This document shows positions 57,010 to 64,000 of a stretch of DNA of 64,000 nt, one piece after another. Each line of letters begins with the position of its first letter. Within the stretch, counting starts at the first letter, position 1. The stretch covers positions 6,373,447-6,437,446 of the forward strand of contig NZ_CP150917.1 in assembly GCF_039908645.1 (NCBI RefSeq). Direction: 5' to 3'. The stretch comes from Pseudomonas helvetica. GTDB lineage: Bacteria; Pseudomonadota; Gammaproteobacteria; Pseudomonadales; Pseudomonadaceae. The translations under genes and the position numbers were made by a program. The notes below the pieces were generated by a model. It was not told the origin of the DNA, searched no databases, and saw nothing but the letters and a program-made list of their open reading frames with translations.

Positions 57010-58907
57010 GCGCTTTGCTCCAACTGACGGCCCGCGCCGCGTTTTTTCAAATGAATCATCAACAGCGAAATCGCTGCCGGGGTCACGCCCGGTATCCGCG
57101 AAGCCTGGCCCAGGGTCTCTGGACGGGTCGCGCCGAGCTTGCTCTGGATCTCTTTGGAGAGACCGGAGATGTTCGTGTAATCGATATCCACAGGCAATTT
57201 GGTGTCTTCACTGGCCCGCAGGCGAGCAATTTCATCCTGCTGACGGTCGATGTAACCGGCGTATTTGGTCTTGATTTCGACCTGCTCGGCGACCTGTGGA
57301 TCTTCTGCACCGGCACCTGTCACCGAGATCAGACCAGCGTAGTCGATTTCCGGACGGGTCAGCAGGTTCAGCAAGTTGTATTCGTGGGTCAGCGGCGTGC
57401 CGAACTTTTCGGCAATCGCATCGCCCTGCTCCGTACCGGGGCGAACCCAGGTGCTTTTCAGGCGTTGCTCTTCCACTTCGATGCTTTCGCGTTTTTTGCA
57501 GAAAGCCGCCCAGCGCACGTCGTCCACCAGACCCAGCTCGCGACCTTTTTCGGTCAAGCGCAGGTCGGCGTTGTCTTCGCGCAGGATCAAACGGTATTCG
57601 GCGCGGGACGTGAACATCCGATACGGTTCTTGGGTCCCCAGGGTAATCAGGTCGTCGACCAATACGCCGATGTACGCTTCGTCGCGACGCGGGCACCAGC
57701 TGTCTTTGCCCTGGGCACGCAATGCTGCGTTGGCCCCGGCCAGCAAACCTTGGGCGCCGGCTTCTTCGTAACCGGTGGTGCCGTTGATTTGTCCGGCGAA
57801 GAACAGACCACCAATAACTTTGGTTTCGAGGCTGTACTTCAGGTCGCGCGGATCGAAGTAGTCGTACTCGATGGCGTAGCCCGGGCGAACGATATGGGCG
57901 TTTTCCATGCCGCGAATCGATTGCACGATCTGCAATTGCACGTCGAACGGCAAGGATGTGGATATCCCGTTCGGGTACAGCTCGTGGGTGGTCAAACCTT
58001 CCGGCTCGATGAAGACCTGATGGCTTTCCTTGTCGGCAAAGCGGTGAATCTTGTCTTCGATCGACGGGCAGTAACGCGGGCCGATGCCTTCGATCTCACC
58101 GGCAGCAGAATACATAGGCGAACGGTCGAGGTTTGCGGCAATGATTTCGTGGGTACGCGCATTCGTATGGGTAATCCAGCAACTGACCTGCTGTGGATGC
58201 TGTTCCTTGTTGCCCATGAACGACATCACCGGGATTGGCGTATCGCCCGGTTGCTCGGTCATCACCGAGAAATCCACAGAGCGGCCGTCGATACGCGGCG
58301 GAGTACCGGTTTTCAAACGACCCACACGCAATGGCAGTTCACGCAGACGGTGAGCCAGTGCGATCGATGGTGGATCACCGGCGCGACCGCCGGAAAAATT
58401 CTGCAAACCGATGTGGATAAGTCCACCGAGGAACGTGCCAGTGGTCAACACCACGGAGTCTGCGAAGAACCGCAGGCCCATTTGGGTGACAACACCACGC
58501 ACTTGTTCCTGTTCGACGATCAGGTCGTCGGCGGCCTGTTGAAATATCCACAGGTTCGGCTGGTTCTCGAGAATCTCGCGTACAGCGGCCTTGTACAGAA
58601 CGCGATCGGCCTGGGCGCGAGTAGCGCGCACGGCTGGGCCTTTGCGGCTGTTCAAGACGCGAAATTGAATACCACCTTTATCGGTAGCCATGGCCATCGC
58701 ACCGCCAAGGGCATCGATTTCCTTGACCAGATGGCTTTTGCCGATCCCGCCAATCGCGGGGTTGCAGCTCATTGCTCCGAGGGTTTCCACGTTATGCGTC
58801 AGCAACAGGGTTTTTGCCCCCATACGTGCTGATGCAAGTGCTGCCTCGGTACCGGCATGACCGCCGCCGATGACGATCACTTCAAAACGGGAAGGGAAAT
58901 CCACCAC
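57006..58907 (-). CDS. mnmG: tRNA uridine-34 carboxymethylaminomethyl-modifying enzyme MnmG (GidA)
   Basis: A 633-residue FAD protein. The FAD site is [19 protein letters not shown] (about 12-30), with [20 protein letters not shown] and the helical C-terminus for MnmE binding. With MnmE it adds the cmnm5 group to tRNA wobble uridines. It starts with GTG (58907, or the adjacent GTG 58904). The gap to mnmE holds an origin-like region. Confidence 0.97.
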   Translation of the reverse strand: MVDFPSRFEVIVIGGGHAGTEAALASARMGAKTLLLTHNVETLGAMSCNPAIGGIGKSHLVKEIDALGGAMAMATDKGGIQFRVLNSRKGPAVRATRAQADRVLYKAAVREILENQPNLWIFQQAADDLIVEQEQVRGVVTQMGLRFFADSVVLTTGTFLGGLIHIGLQNFSGGRAGDPPSIALAHRLRELPLRVGRLKTGTPPRIDGRSVDFSVMTEQPGDTPIPVMSFMGNKEQHPQQVSCWITHTNARTHEIIAANLDRSPMYSAAGEIEGIGPRYCPSIEDKIHRFADKESHQVFIEPEGLTTHELYPNGISTSLPFDVQLQIVQSIRGMENAHIVRPGYAIEYDYFDPRDLKYSLETKVIGGLFFAGQINGTTGYEEAGAQGLLAGANAALRAQGKDSWCPRRDEAYIGVLVDDLITLGTQEPYRMFTSRAEYRLILREDNADLRLTEKGRELGLVDDVRWAAFCKKRESIEVEEQRLKSTWVRPGTEQGDAIAEKFGTPLTHEYNLLNLLTRPEIDYAGLISVTGAGAEDPQVAEQVEIKTKYAGYIDRQQDEIARLRASEDTKLPVDIDYTNISGLSKEIQSKLGATRPETLGQASRIPGVTPAAISLLMIHLKKRGAGRQLEQSA

Positions 58908-59029
58908 GCACCTCGTGCCTGCTTCAGTTGGGTAATCAGGAATAGTTTGAGCTCAGGTTTTCGGACCTGGTCGACAAGTATAGGGACTTCGCCCTTCCTA
59001 AAGAACCCTTTGCACAAAATTTAACCAGC

Positions 59030-59319
59030 TGTGGGTAAGTCACGGACAATAGAAATTAAAAAGAAAGAAATTTATTAAATCTTTGTTTTTATGTTTATTT
59101 CTATAGAGCACCTTTTCTGTGGATAGATCTATGTAGCCCTTTATTTTCAATGTGTACAGAGGAATGAAAGCCTGTGGTCATGTGCCAAGGAGGCCCTTGG
59201 ATAACCGGTGTAAGCCTGTGGATGAATGGGGTGGTTATCCACAGAGGAGGTTTTCCTCAGTTTTGAAGCCCTGTTATCAACCGTGCTCAGTGGCAGTTAT
59301 TCACAGGGCTTAATCCACA
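59030..59319. other. Origin-like DnaA-box cluster between mnmG and mnmE
   Basis: This part of the ~600-bp gap holds one perfect DnaA box (TTATCCACA, 59235-59243). Single-mismatch boxes lie at 59030-59038, 59118-59126, 59217-59225, 59297-59305 and 59311-59319. An AT-rich stretch at 59045-59105 precedes most of them. Layout and several short segments resemble the rpmH-dnaA origin at 63.6-63.9 kb. A short plus-strand frame at 59226-59507 is not a credible gene. Confidence 0.7.
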
Positions 59320-59415
59320 GAAAAGCGCTGAATGGAGTAAATTCCGCCCATGGAAAAACCACCGAAGCGATCGATACCGCTCGGCAATGCGAAAAATCTG
59401 GGGGATACACGGATT

Positions 59416-59494
59416 CGTGGGAGCTGGCTTGCCTGCGATTTAAGCAACACGGTGTGTCAGACACGCCGCCTCGCGAGCAAGCTCGGCTCCCACG
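59416..59494. repeat. REPIN: inverted pair of Pseudomonas REP sequences
   Basis: The left arm 59416-59439 (GTGGGAGCTGGCTTGCCTGC core) and right arm 59471-59494 (GAGCAAGCTCGGCTCCCAC core) are imperfect reverse complements. A small central hairpin GTGTC/GACAC lies between them. It sits just beyond the mnmE stop and belongs to a different REP subtype from the one at 45803. Confidence 0.85.
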
Positions 59495-59509
59495 GAGGGA
59501 GAGGTGAGG

Positions 59510-60880
59510 TTATTTACCGATACAAAAGCTGGAAAAGATCCTGCCCAACAGGTCGTCGGAGCTGAATTCGCCGGTAATTTCACCCAACGACTGCTGTGCC
59601 TGACGCAAATCTTCAGCCAGCAACTCTCCGGCACCGGCCAAAGTCAGCTGTGCGCGACCATGTTCGAGTGAAGCACTGGCATGGCGCAGGGCTTCCAGGT
59701 GACGCCGGCGGGCGCTGAAGCTGCTTTCCGAGGTTTGCTCATAGCCCATGCAGGCCTTGAGATGGTCACGCAGCAGTTCCAGGCCTTCGCCAGCAGACCT
59801 GGCGCTCAAGCTGATGGTCACGTGGCCATCTTCACTGACTTCCAGCGCTATCGCTTCTCCGGTCAGGTCTGCCTTGTTGCGGATCAAGGTCACTTTGGCC
59901 GGATCCGGGCGTTGCTCGAGGAATTCAGGCCACAAGGCAAAAGGATCGAGCGCTTCAGGCGCAGTGGCATCAACCACCAGCAACACCCGATCTGCCTCGC
60001 TGATGGCTTTCAATGCCCGTTCCACACCGATTTTCTCGACCTGGTCTTCGGTGTCGCGCAAACCAGCGGTGTCGACCACATGCAGAGGCATACCATCGAT
60101 GTGGATATGTTCGCGCAGGATGTCCCGGGTCGTGCCGGCAATCTCGGTAACAATCGCGGCTTCACGGCCGGCCAATGCATTGAGCAGGCTGGATTTTCCG
60201 GCGTTAGGGCGACCGGCAATCACCACGGTCATGCCATCACGCAGCAATGCGCCCTGCCCGGCTTCACGCAATACGGTGGATAACTCGTCGCGCACCGCAT
60301 CGAGCATCTTCAGCACGTGGCCATCGGCAAGGAAGTCGATTTCTTCTTCAGGGAAGTCGATTGCCGCCTCAACGTAGATCCGCAGTGCAATCAATTGCTC
60401 GGTGAGGTTATGCACACGCTGCGAAAATGCGCCTTGCAACGAACGCAGTGCATTTCGGGCTGCCTGTGCAGAACTCGCTTCGATCAAATCGGCGATGGCT
60501 TCGGCCTGGGCCAGGTCGAGTTTGTCGTTGAGGAACGCGCGTTCGCTAAATTCACCCGGCCGAGCCAGACGGCAACCCAATTGCAGGCAGCGCTGCAGCA
60601 ACATATCCAGAACGATCGGGCCGCCATGGCCCTGGAGTTCCAGCACATCTTCGCCGGTGAATGAATTCGGTCCAGGGAAATACAAGGCGATGCCTTCGTC
60701 CAGCACGTCCTCGTTTTCACTGAGAAACGGGCCGTAATGGGCGAACCGTGGTTTCAGTTCGCGACCGCTGATGGCTTTCGCCGCAACACTCGCCAGCGGA
60801 CCGGAAATACGGACGATACCGACACCGCCACGGCCTTGAGCAGTGGCGACGGCGGCAATGGTTTCACGAGGAGTGCTCAT
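59510..60880 (-). CDS. mnmE: tRNA modification GTPase MnmE (TrmE)
   Basis: A 456-residue protein with an N-terminal folate-binding domain, a helical domain and an inserted GTPase. G1 is [14 protein letters not shown] (about 223-236), G3 DTAGLRDT and G4 NKAD. It ends with the diagnostic C-terminal CIGK. It is the partner of MnmG in tRNA wobble modification and follows yidC after a hairpin terminator. Confidence 0.97.
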   Translation of the reverse strand: MSTPRETIAAVATAQGRGGVGIVRISGPLASVAAKAISGRELKPRFAHYGPFLSENEDVLDEGIALYFPGPNSFTGEDVLELQGHGGPIVLDMLLQRCLQLGCRLARPGEFSERAFLNDKLDLAQAEAIADLIEASSAQAARNALRSLQGAFSQRVHNLTEQLIALRIYVEAAIDFPEEEIDFLADGHVLKMLDAVRDELSTVLREAGQGALLRDGMTVVIAGRPNAGKSSLLNALAGREAAIVTEIAGTTRDILREHIHIDGMPLHVVDTAGLRDTEDQVEKIGVERALKAISEADRVLLVVDATAPEALDPFALWPEFLEQRPDPAKVTLIRNKADLTGEAIALEVSEDGHVTISLSARSAGEGLELLRDHLKACMGYEQTSESSFSARRRHLEALRHASASLEHGRAQLTLAGAGELLAEDLRQAQQSLGEITGEFSSDDLLGRIFSSFCIGK

Positions 60881-60911
60881 GATTCGATATCCAGATAAAA
60901 ATGACGGATAG

Positions 60912-60938
60912 CAAAACGCCCCACTAGGGGGCGTTTTG
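60912..60938. terminator. Hairpin terminator after yidC
   Basis: CAAAACGCCCC-acta-GGGGGCGTTTTG lies between the yidC stop and mnmE. The stem is at least 11 bp and ends in a short T-run in the leftward direction. A perfect DnaA box (60944-60952) lies beside it. Confidence 0.8.
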
Positions 60939-60959
60939 AGTGGTTATCCACAGAGTAAG

Positions 60960-62642
60960 TTATGCAGCCGCTTTTTTGGTAGCCGCTTCAATCTTACGTG
61001 TGATGTACCACTGTTGGGTGATGGACAGGCAGTTGTTCACAACCCAGTACAGCACCAGACCCGCAGGGAACCACAGGAAGAAGAAGGTGAAGATGATTGG
61101 CATCAGCTTCATAACCTTGGCCTGCATCGGATCCGGAGGAGTCGGGTTCAGCTGCTGCTGGATGAACATGGTTGCGCCCATGATGATCGGCAGAATGAAG
61201 AACGGATCCTTGATCGACAGGTCAGTAATCCACAGCATGAACGGTGCCTGGCGCATTTCCACGCTTTCCAGGAGTACCCAGTACAGCGAAAGGAAAACCG
61301 GCATCTGCACGAGGATTGGCAAGCAACCACCCAGTGGATTGATCTTCTCTTTCTTGTACAGCTCCATCATGGCTTGCGACATTTTCTGCCGGTCGTCGCC
61401 ATGTTGCTCTTTCAGCGCAGCCAGTTTCGGTGCCACTGCACGCATGCGCGCCATGGATTTGTAGCTGGCAGCCGACAGCGGGAAGAAGATCCCCTTGATC
61501 AGCATGGTCAGGAAGATGATCGACCAGCCCCAGTTACCAACGATCGCGTGGATATGTTGCAACAGCCAGAAGATCGGCTGGGCGATGAACCACAGAATGC
61601 CGTAGTCGACCGTCAGTTCCAGACCTGGGGATAACTCTTTCAGTATCGCCTGGCTTTTCGGACCTGCGTACAACGTAGCGCTGGTTTCAGCCTTGGCACC
61701 TGGCGCAACGGACAATACCGGGCCAGTGAAACCGATGATGTAGTTGCCTTGGCTGTCTTTGCGAGTCTGCACCACGTTGCTGTCGTTCTTGGCTGGAATC
61801 CAGGCAGTCACGAAGTAGTGTTGCAGCCAGGCGACCCAGCCACCGTTAACGGTTTCTTTCAACGACGCCTTGTCGATATCTTTCATCGACACTTTTTTGT
61901 ACGGCTCTGCACTTGTCCACAGGGCAGCGCCCAGGTAAGTCGCAGTACCGGTAGCGGTAGTCGAAGAAGGATCGGCACTTGCATCGCGCTTGAGCTGGGC
62001 AAACAGGTTGCCCGTCCAGGCTTTATCGCTGGTGTTGTCGATCAGATAAGTGACTTTCAGATCGTACAGACCGCGAGTAAAGCTGAAGCGCTTGATGTAA
62101 TTGACGCCAGCGTCGCTGAATTTCAGGTCAACGTTGAGCTGGTTCTGGCCATCAGCCAGTTGATAAGTCTTCTGTTCGGTCGAGTAAACCGGACGACCGG
62201 TAGCACGAGCATCCGGACCGTTGGTACCGGTCAGGCCGCTTTGAGCCAGGTAAGTACGTTCGCCACCGTTATCAAACAGCTGGAACGGAATTTCCGGATG
62301 GTCCTGACGACGTGGATACAGCGGCAGCATCAGCTGGGCGATATCACCACCTTGAGGATCGATAGCCAGTTCGAGCACATCCGTTTTGACATGGATGAGA
62401 TCTTTATTGGTGACTACCGGCGTTGCGGCAGGGGCACTGATATCGGTATTCGCGCTGGGTACATCGGCACTGGCGGCAGCATTGTTACCAAGTGGCGTAT
62501 CCGGAATAGCCGGGGCAGCCTGATTGGAAGCAACATTCTGAGTCGGCAAGGCAGCCTGACCATAGTCCTGGTTCCATTTCAGAACCATAACGTAGGACAC
62601 GATTGCCAGGGCGACGATCAGGATCGTGCGTTTAATATCCAT
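60960..62642 (-). CDS. yidC: Membrane protein insertase YidC
   Basis: A 560-residue insertase. It has an N-terminal membrane anchor (MDIKRTILIVALAIVSYVMV), a large periplasmic beta domain (about 75-340) and a conserved membrane core including GNWGWSIIFLTMLIKGIFFP, with PLSAASYKSMARM following, and MPVFLSLYWVLLESVEMR. The C-terminus is basic (RKIEAATKKAAA). It inserts membrane proteins such as the ATP synthase c subunit. It is 2 nt after yidD. Confidence 0.97.
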   Translation of the reverse strand: MDIKRTILIVALAIVSYVMVLKWNQDYGQAALPTQNVASNQAAPAIPDTPLGNNAAASADVPSANTDISAPAATPVVTNKDLIHVKTDVLELAIDPQGGDIAQLMLPLYPRRQDHPEIPFQLFDNGGERTYLAQSGLTGTNGPDARATGRPVYSTEQKTYQLADGQNQLNVDLKFSDAGVNYIKRFSFTRGLYDLKVTYLIDNTSDKAWTGNLFAQLKRDASADPSSTTATGTATYLGAALWTSAEPYKKVSMKDIDKASLKETVNGGWVAWLQHYFVTAWIPAKNDSNVVQTRKDSQGNYIIGFTGPVLSVAPGAKAETSATLYAGPKSQAILKELSPGLELTVDYGILWFIAQPIFWLLQHIHAIVGNWGWSIIFLTMLIKGIFFPLSAASYKSMARMRAVAPKLAALKEQHGDDRQKMSQAMMELYKKEKINPLGGCLPILVQMPVFLSLYWVLLESVEMRQAPFMLWITDLSIKDPFFILPIIMGATMFIQQQLNPTPPDPMQAKVMKLMPIIFTFFFLWFPAGLVLYWVVNNCLSITQQWYITRKIEAATKKAAA

Positions 62643-62644
62643 GA

Positions 62645-62890
62645 TTACTCGGCCATCGAAGAAGAACGGGAGGTAGGGATAGATGGAACCGGGTCATAAC
62701 CACCGGGATTCCACGGATGACAGCGACCTAAACGACGAAAGGTCAGCCAGCCACCGCGCAGAAGGCCATGATTTTCTATGGCTTCATACGCGTAGCAGGA
62801 ACAACTGGGGTAGAAACGACAGTGGCTGGCCATCAAAGGACTAATGGCATAGCGATAAAACTGGATCGGAACGAGCGCCAGTTTACGCAT
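62645..62890 (-). CDS. yidD: Membrane protein insertion efficiency factor YidD
   Basis: An 81-residue protein with the family pattern [20 protein letters not shown], then [19 protein letters not shown] and [15 protein letters not shown]. The cysteine-containing YPSCS and the RCHPW segment are diagnostic. It overlaps the rnpA stop by 8 nt, the usual rnpA-yidD-yidC order. Confidence 0.95.
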   Translation of the reverse strand: MRKLALVPIQFYRYAISPLMASHCRFYPSCSCYAYEAIENHGLLRGGWLTFRRLGRCHPWNPGGYDPVPSIPTSRSSSMAE

Positions 62891-63284
62891 CAGTGCTGTC
62901 TACCCCTACAGTTTCGGTTTTGACTGCTGGTACCGGCGTGCTGCGTGCCAGACGTTTCCAGAGTTTGCCGAAATGCTGAATCAATTCGGGGTTTTCTACA
63001 TCACCCAAACCTTTGCGCGCGACGATAACGATATCCCAACCAACCAGAGAATCCTGGTGGAGGCGAAATGATTCGCGCATCAAACGCTTGAGGCGATTGC
63101 GCTCAACGGAGAGCTTCACACTCTTTTTCCCGATAACCAGCCCTAGGCGGGGGTGATCGAGATCGTTGGTGCGTGCAAGGAGCAGGAGATTTTTCCCCGG
63201 AACCTTGCCGGTAGGGGAGTCAAAGACTGCCTTGAAATGCCGGGGGGTAAGCAAACGCTTTTCCCGACTGAAGTCCTGACTCAC
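62883..63284 (-). CDS. rnpA: Ribonuclease P protein component
   Basis: A 133-residue basic protein with the RNR signature [20 protein letters not shown]. It starts [20 protein letters not shown] after the initiator. I chose GTG 63284, because the upstream frame to 63380 overlaps rpmH and lacks family similarity. The ribosome site GGAG is unusually close, so translation may be coupled to rpmH, which ends 16 nt upstream. Confidence 0.92.
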   Translation of the reverse strand: MSQDFSREKRLLTPRHFKAVFDSPTGKVPGKNLLLLARTNDLDHPRLGLVIGKKSVKLSVERNRLKRLMRESFRLHQDSLVGWDIVIVARKGLGDVENPELIQHFGKLWKRLARSTPVPAVKTETVGVDSTDA

Positions 63285-63300
63285 CTCCAGTACCGGATTA

Positions 63301-63435
63301 TCAAACTGCCAGACGCGCACGACCTTTGGCGCGACGACGCGACAGGACGGCACGGCCGTTCTTGGTAGCCATGCGAGCACGGAAACCGTGGGTACGAGCG
63401 CGTTTGATAGTGCTTGGTTGGAAAGTACGTTTCAT
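63301..63435 (-). CDS. rpmH: 50S ribosomal protein L34
   Basis: A 44-residue protein: [20 protein letters not shown], then [20 protein letters not shown] and the ending RLAV. ATG 63435, TGA 63303-63301. This is the normal length and very basic composition of L34. It heads the rpmH-rnpA-yidD-yidC operon next to oriC, with a strong promoter upstream. Confidence 0.97.
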   Translation of the reverse strand: MKRTFQPSTIKRARTHGFRARMATKNGRAVLSRRRAKGRARLAV

Positions 63436-63495
63436 GTCGTGTTACCTGGTTCGTCCACAACGGGCCGGAATGGCCCCCGTTTTAAGAGACCGGGG

Positions 63496-63524
63496 ATTCT
63501 AGAGAAAGCAAGCCTCTAGGTCAA
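63496..63524 (-). promoter_or_regulatory. Sigma-70 promoter of rpmH
   Basis: On the minus strand TTGACC (63519-63524), a 17-bp spacer and TAGAAT (63496-63501), about 60 nt before the rpmH start. It is close to consensus at both hexamers. Confidence 0.8.
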
Positions 63525-63585
63525 TTTCCAACCAACGTTTCCTTTAAATGGATATCCGAAGGGTTCGTCCTTGAAAGGTGGACAG

Positions 63586-63933
63586 CTAGATATAAAAATA
63601 AAGAAGGGAATTATTTAAAGCTTTTCTGTAAAGCTTATAAAAGCTAGGCCTGCCATCATCTGTGGATAACTACCTTTAGCCCTTCTATTCCGTGCTGTAC
63701 AGAGAATGACAACTACAGTGGAAAACGGTGGTCAGCCTGTGCTGCGCTGTCGGATAAGCTGTGTGTGGAATGGGTGGTTATCCACAGGCAGGTTATCCAC
63801 CGGGTTTGCCCCCCACTTGTACAATGAGCTTAGGTAGGTTTATCCACAGGGCTTATGCACAGACCATTGGTCGTCTTTTTTACGTATAAAGCGTTGATTC
63901 TTCGACACCCGTGAGCAACCTACGTGTGGATAA
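63586..63933. other. oriC: Chromosomal origin oriC (rpmH-dnaA region)
   Basis: An AT-rich unwinding-type stretch (63586-63650) is followed by DnaA boxes: perfect at 63661-63669, 63778-63786, 63840-63848 and 63925-63933, and single-mismatch at 63793-63801 (TTATCCACC) and 63853-63861 (TTATGCACA). Boxes lie on both strands. The position between rpmH and the expected dnaA just beyond the right edge matches known Pseudomonas origins. Confidence 0.92.
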
Positions 63934-64000
63934 GTCGGCGTCTGGTCGCTACAATGGCCGCTTGTTTTTGCCTCACCGGCTTTCAACTTAGGGGATATCC
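63934..64000. other. Presumed dnaA promoter/leader, truncated by window edge
   Basis: The last 67 bp follow the final DnaA box and contain no start codon with a clear coding frame. dnaA is expected to begin just outside the window (inference from gene order). Confidence 0.5.

Noticed and set aside
57015..58832. 605-codon plus-strand frame
   Set aside because: Antisense shadow of mnmG.

Overview
The window is the left flank of the chromosomal replication origin of a Pseudomonas, most likely of the P. fluorescens/P. putida group. The gene order rpmH-rnpA-yidD-yidC-mnmE-mnmG-rsmG-parA-parB-atpIBEFHAGDC-glmU-glmR-glmS is read leftward from the right edge. The DnaA-box cluster beyond rpmH, the Pseudomonas-type parS site and the Pseudomonas REP/REPIN palindromes fit this genus. 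Species assignment is inference. No rRNA, tRNA, CRISPR array, transposase or prophage gene was seen.

Layout from left to right. (1) 1-4.56 kb: a leftward, translationally coupled operon of a polytopic SPFH protein, HflK-like and HflC-like SPFH proteins and a P1B-type metal ATPase that runs off the left edge. A Zur-like inverted repeat lies in its promoter region and a perfect parS site lies in the HflC-like gene. (2) 4.7-9.3 kb: an Lrp-type regulator divergent from a LysE-type exporter, then a TPR-like exported protein and a DUF3142 lipoprotein. (3) 9.4-21.5 kb: a polysaccharide locus. A leftward operon holds two paralogous glycosyltransferases, two paralogous methyltransferases and an acyltransferase. 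Divergent from it is a rightward operon related to the P. aeruginosa common polysaccharide (D-rhamnan) operon: rmd, a 100-codon gmd/wbpW chimera, wzm, wzt and wbpX- and wbpY-like glycosyltransferases. (4) 21.5-28.4 kb: a three-domain flavin/ferredoxin oxidoreductase, a glutathione S-transferase, a LysR regulator and an ABC importer without a binding protein. (5) 28.4-34.5 kb: a long intergenic region ending in a structured leader with overlapping small ORFs, an NRAMP-family transporter with altered metal-site motifs, a small ribbon-helix-helix protein, a SulP transporter and small membrane or hypothetical genes. (6) 34.5-42.6 kb: a tightly overlapping eight-gene lipid-type operon (KAS III, reductase, metallo-beta-lactamase-fold hydrolase, PaaK/CapK-like adenylating enzyme, PAP2, sterol-desaturase-type hydroxylase, two desaturases) whose product I do not recognise. 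(7) 43-64 kb: the conserved origin-proximal housekeeping block, with an unoccupied attTn7 at the end of glmS.

The strongest points for follow-up are the in-frame gmd/wbpW fusion, the leader with small ORFs before the NRAMP-type transporter, the uncharacterised lipid operon, the Zur-like box before the SPFH/ATPase operon, and a second origin-like DnaA-box cluster between mnmG and mnmE that resembles oriC in layout. Nineteen perfect DnaA 9-mers were found by eye, where about half of one is expected by chance.
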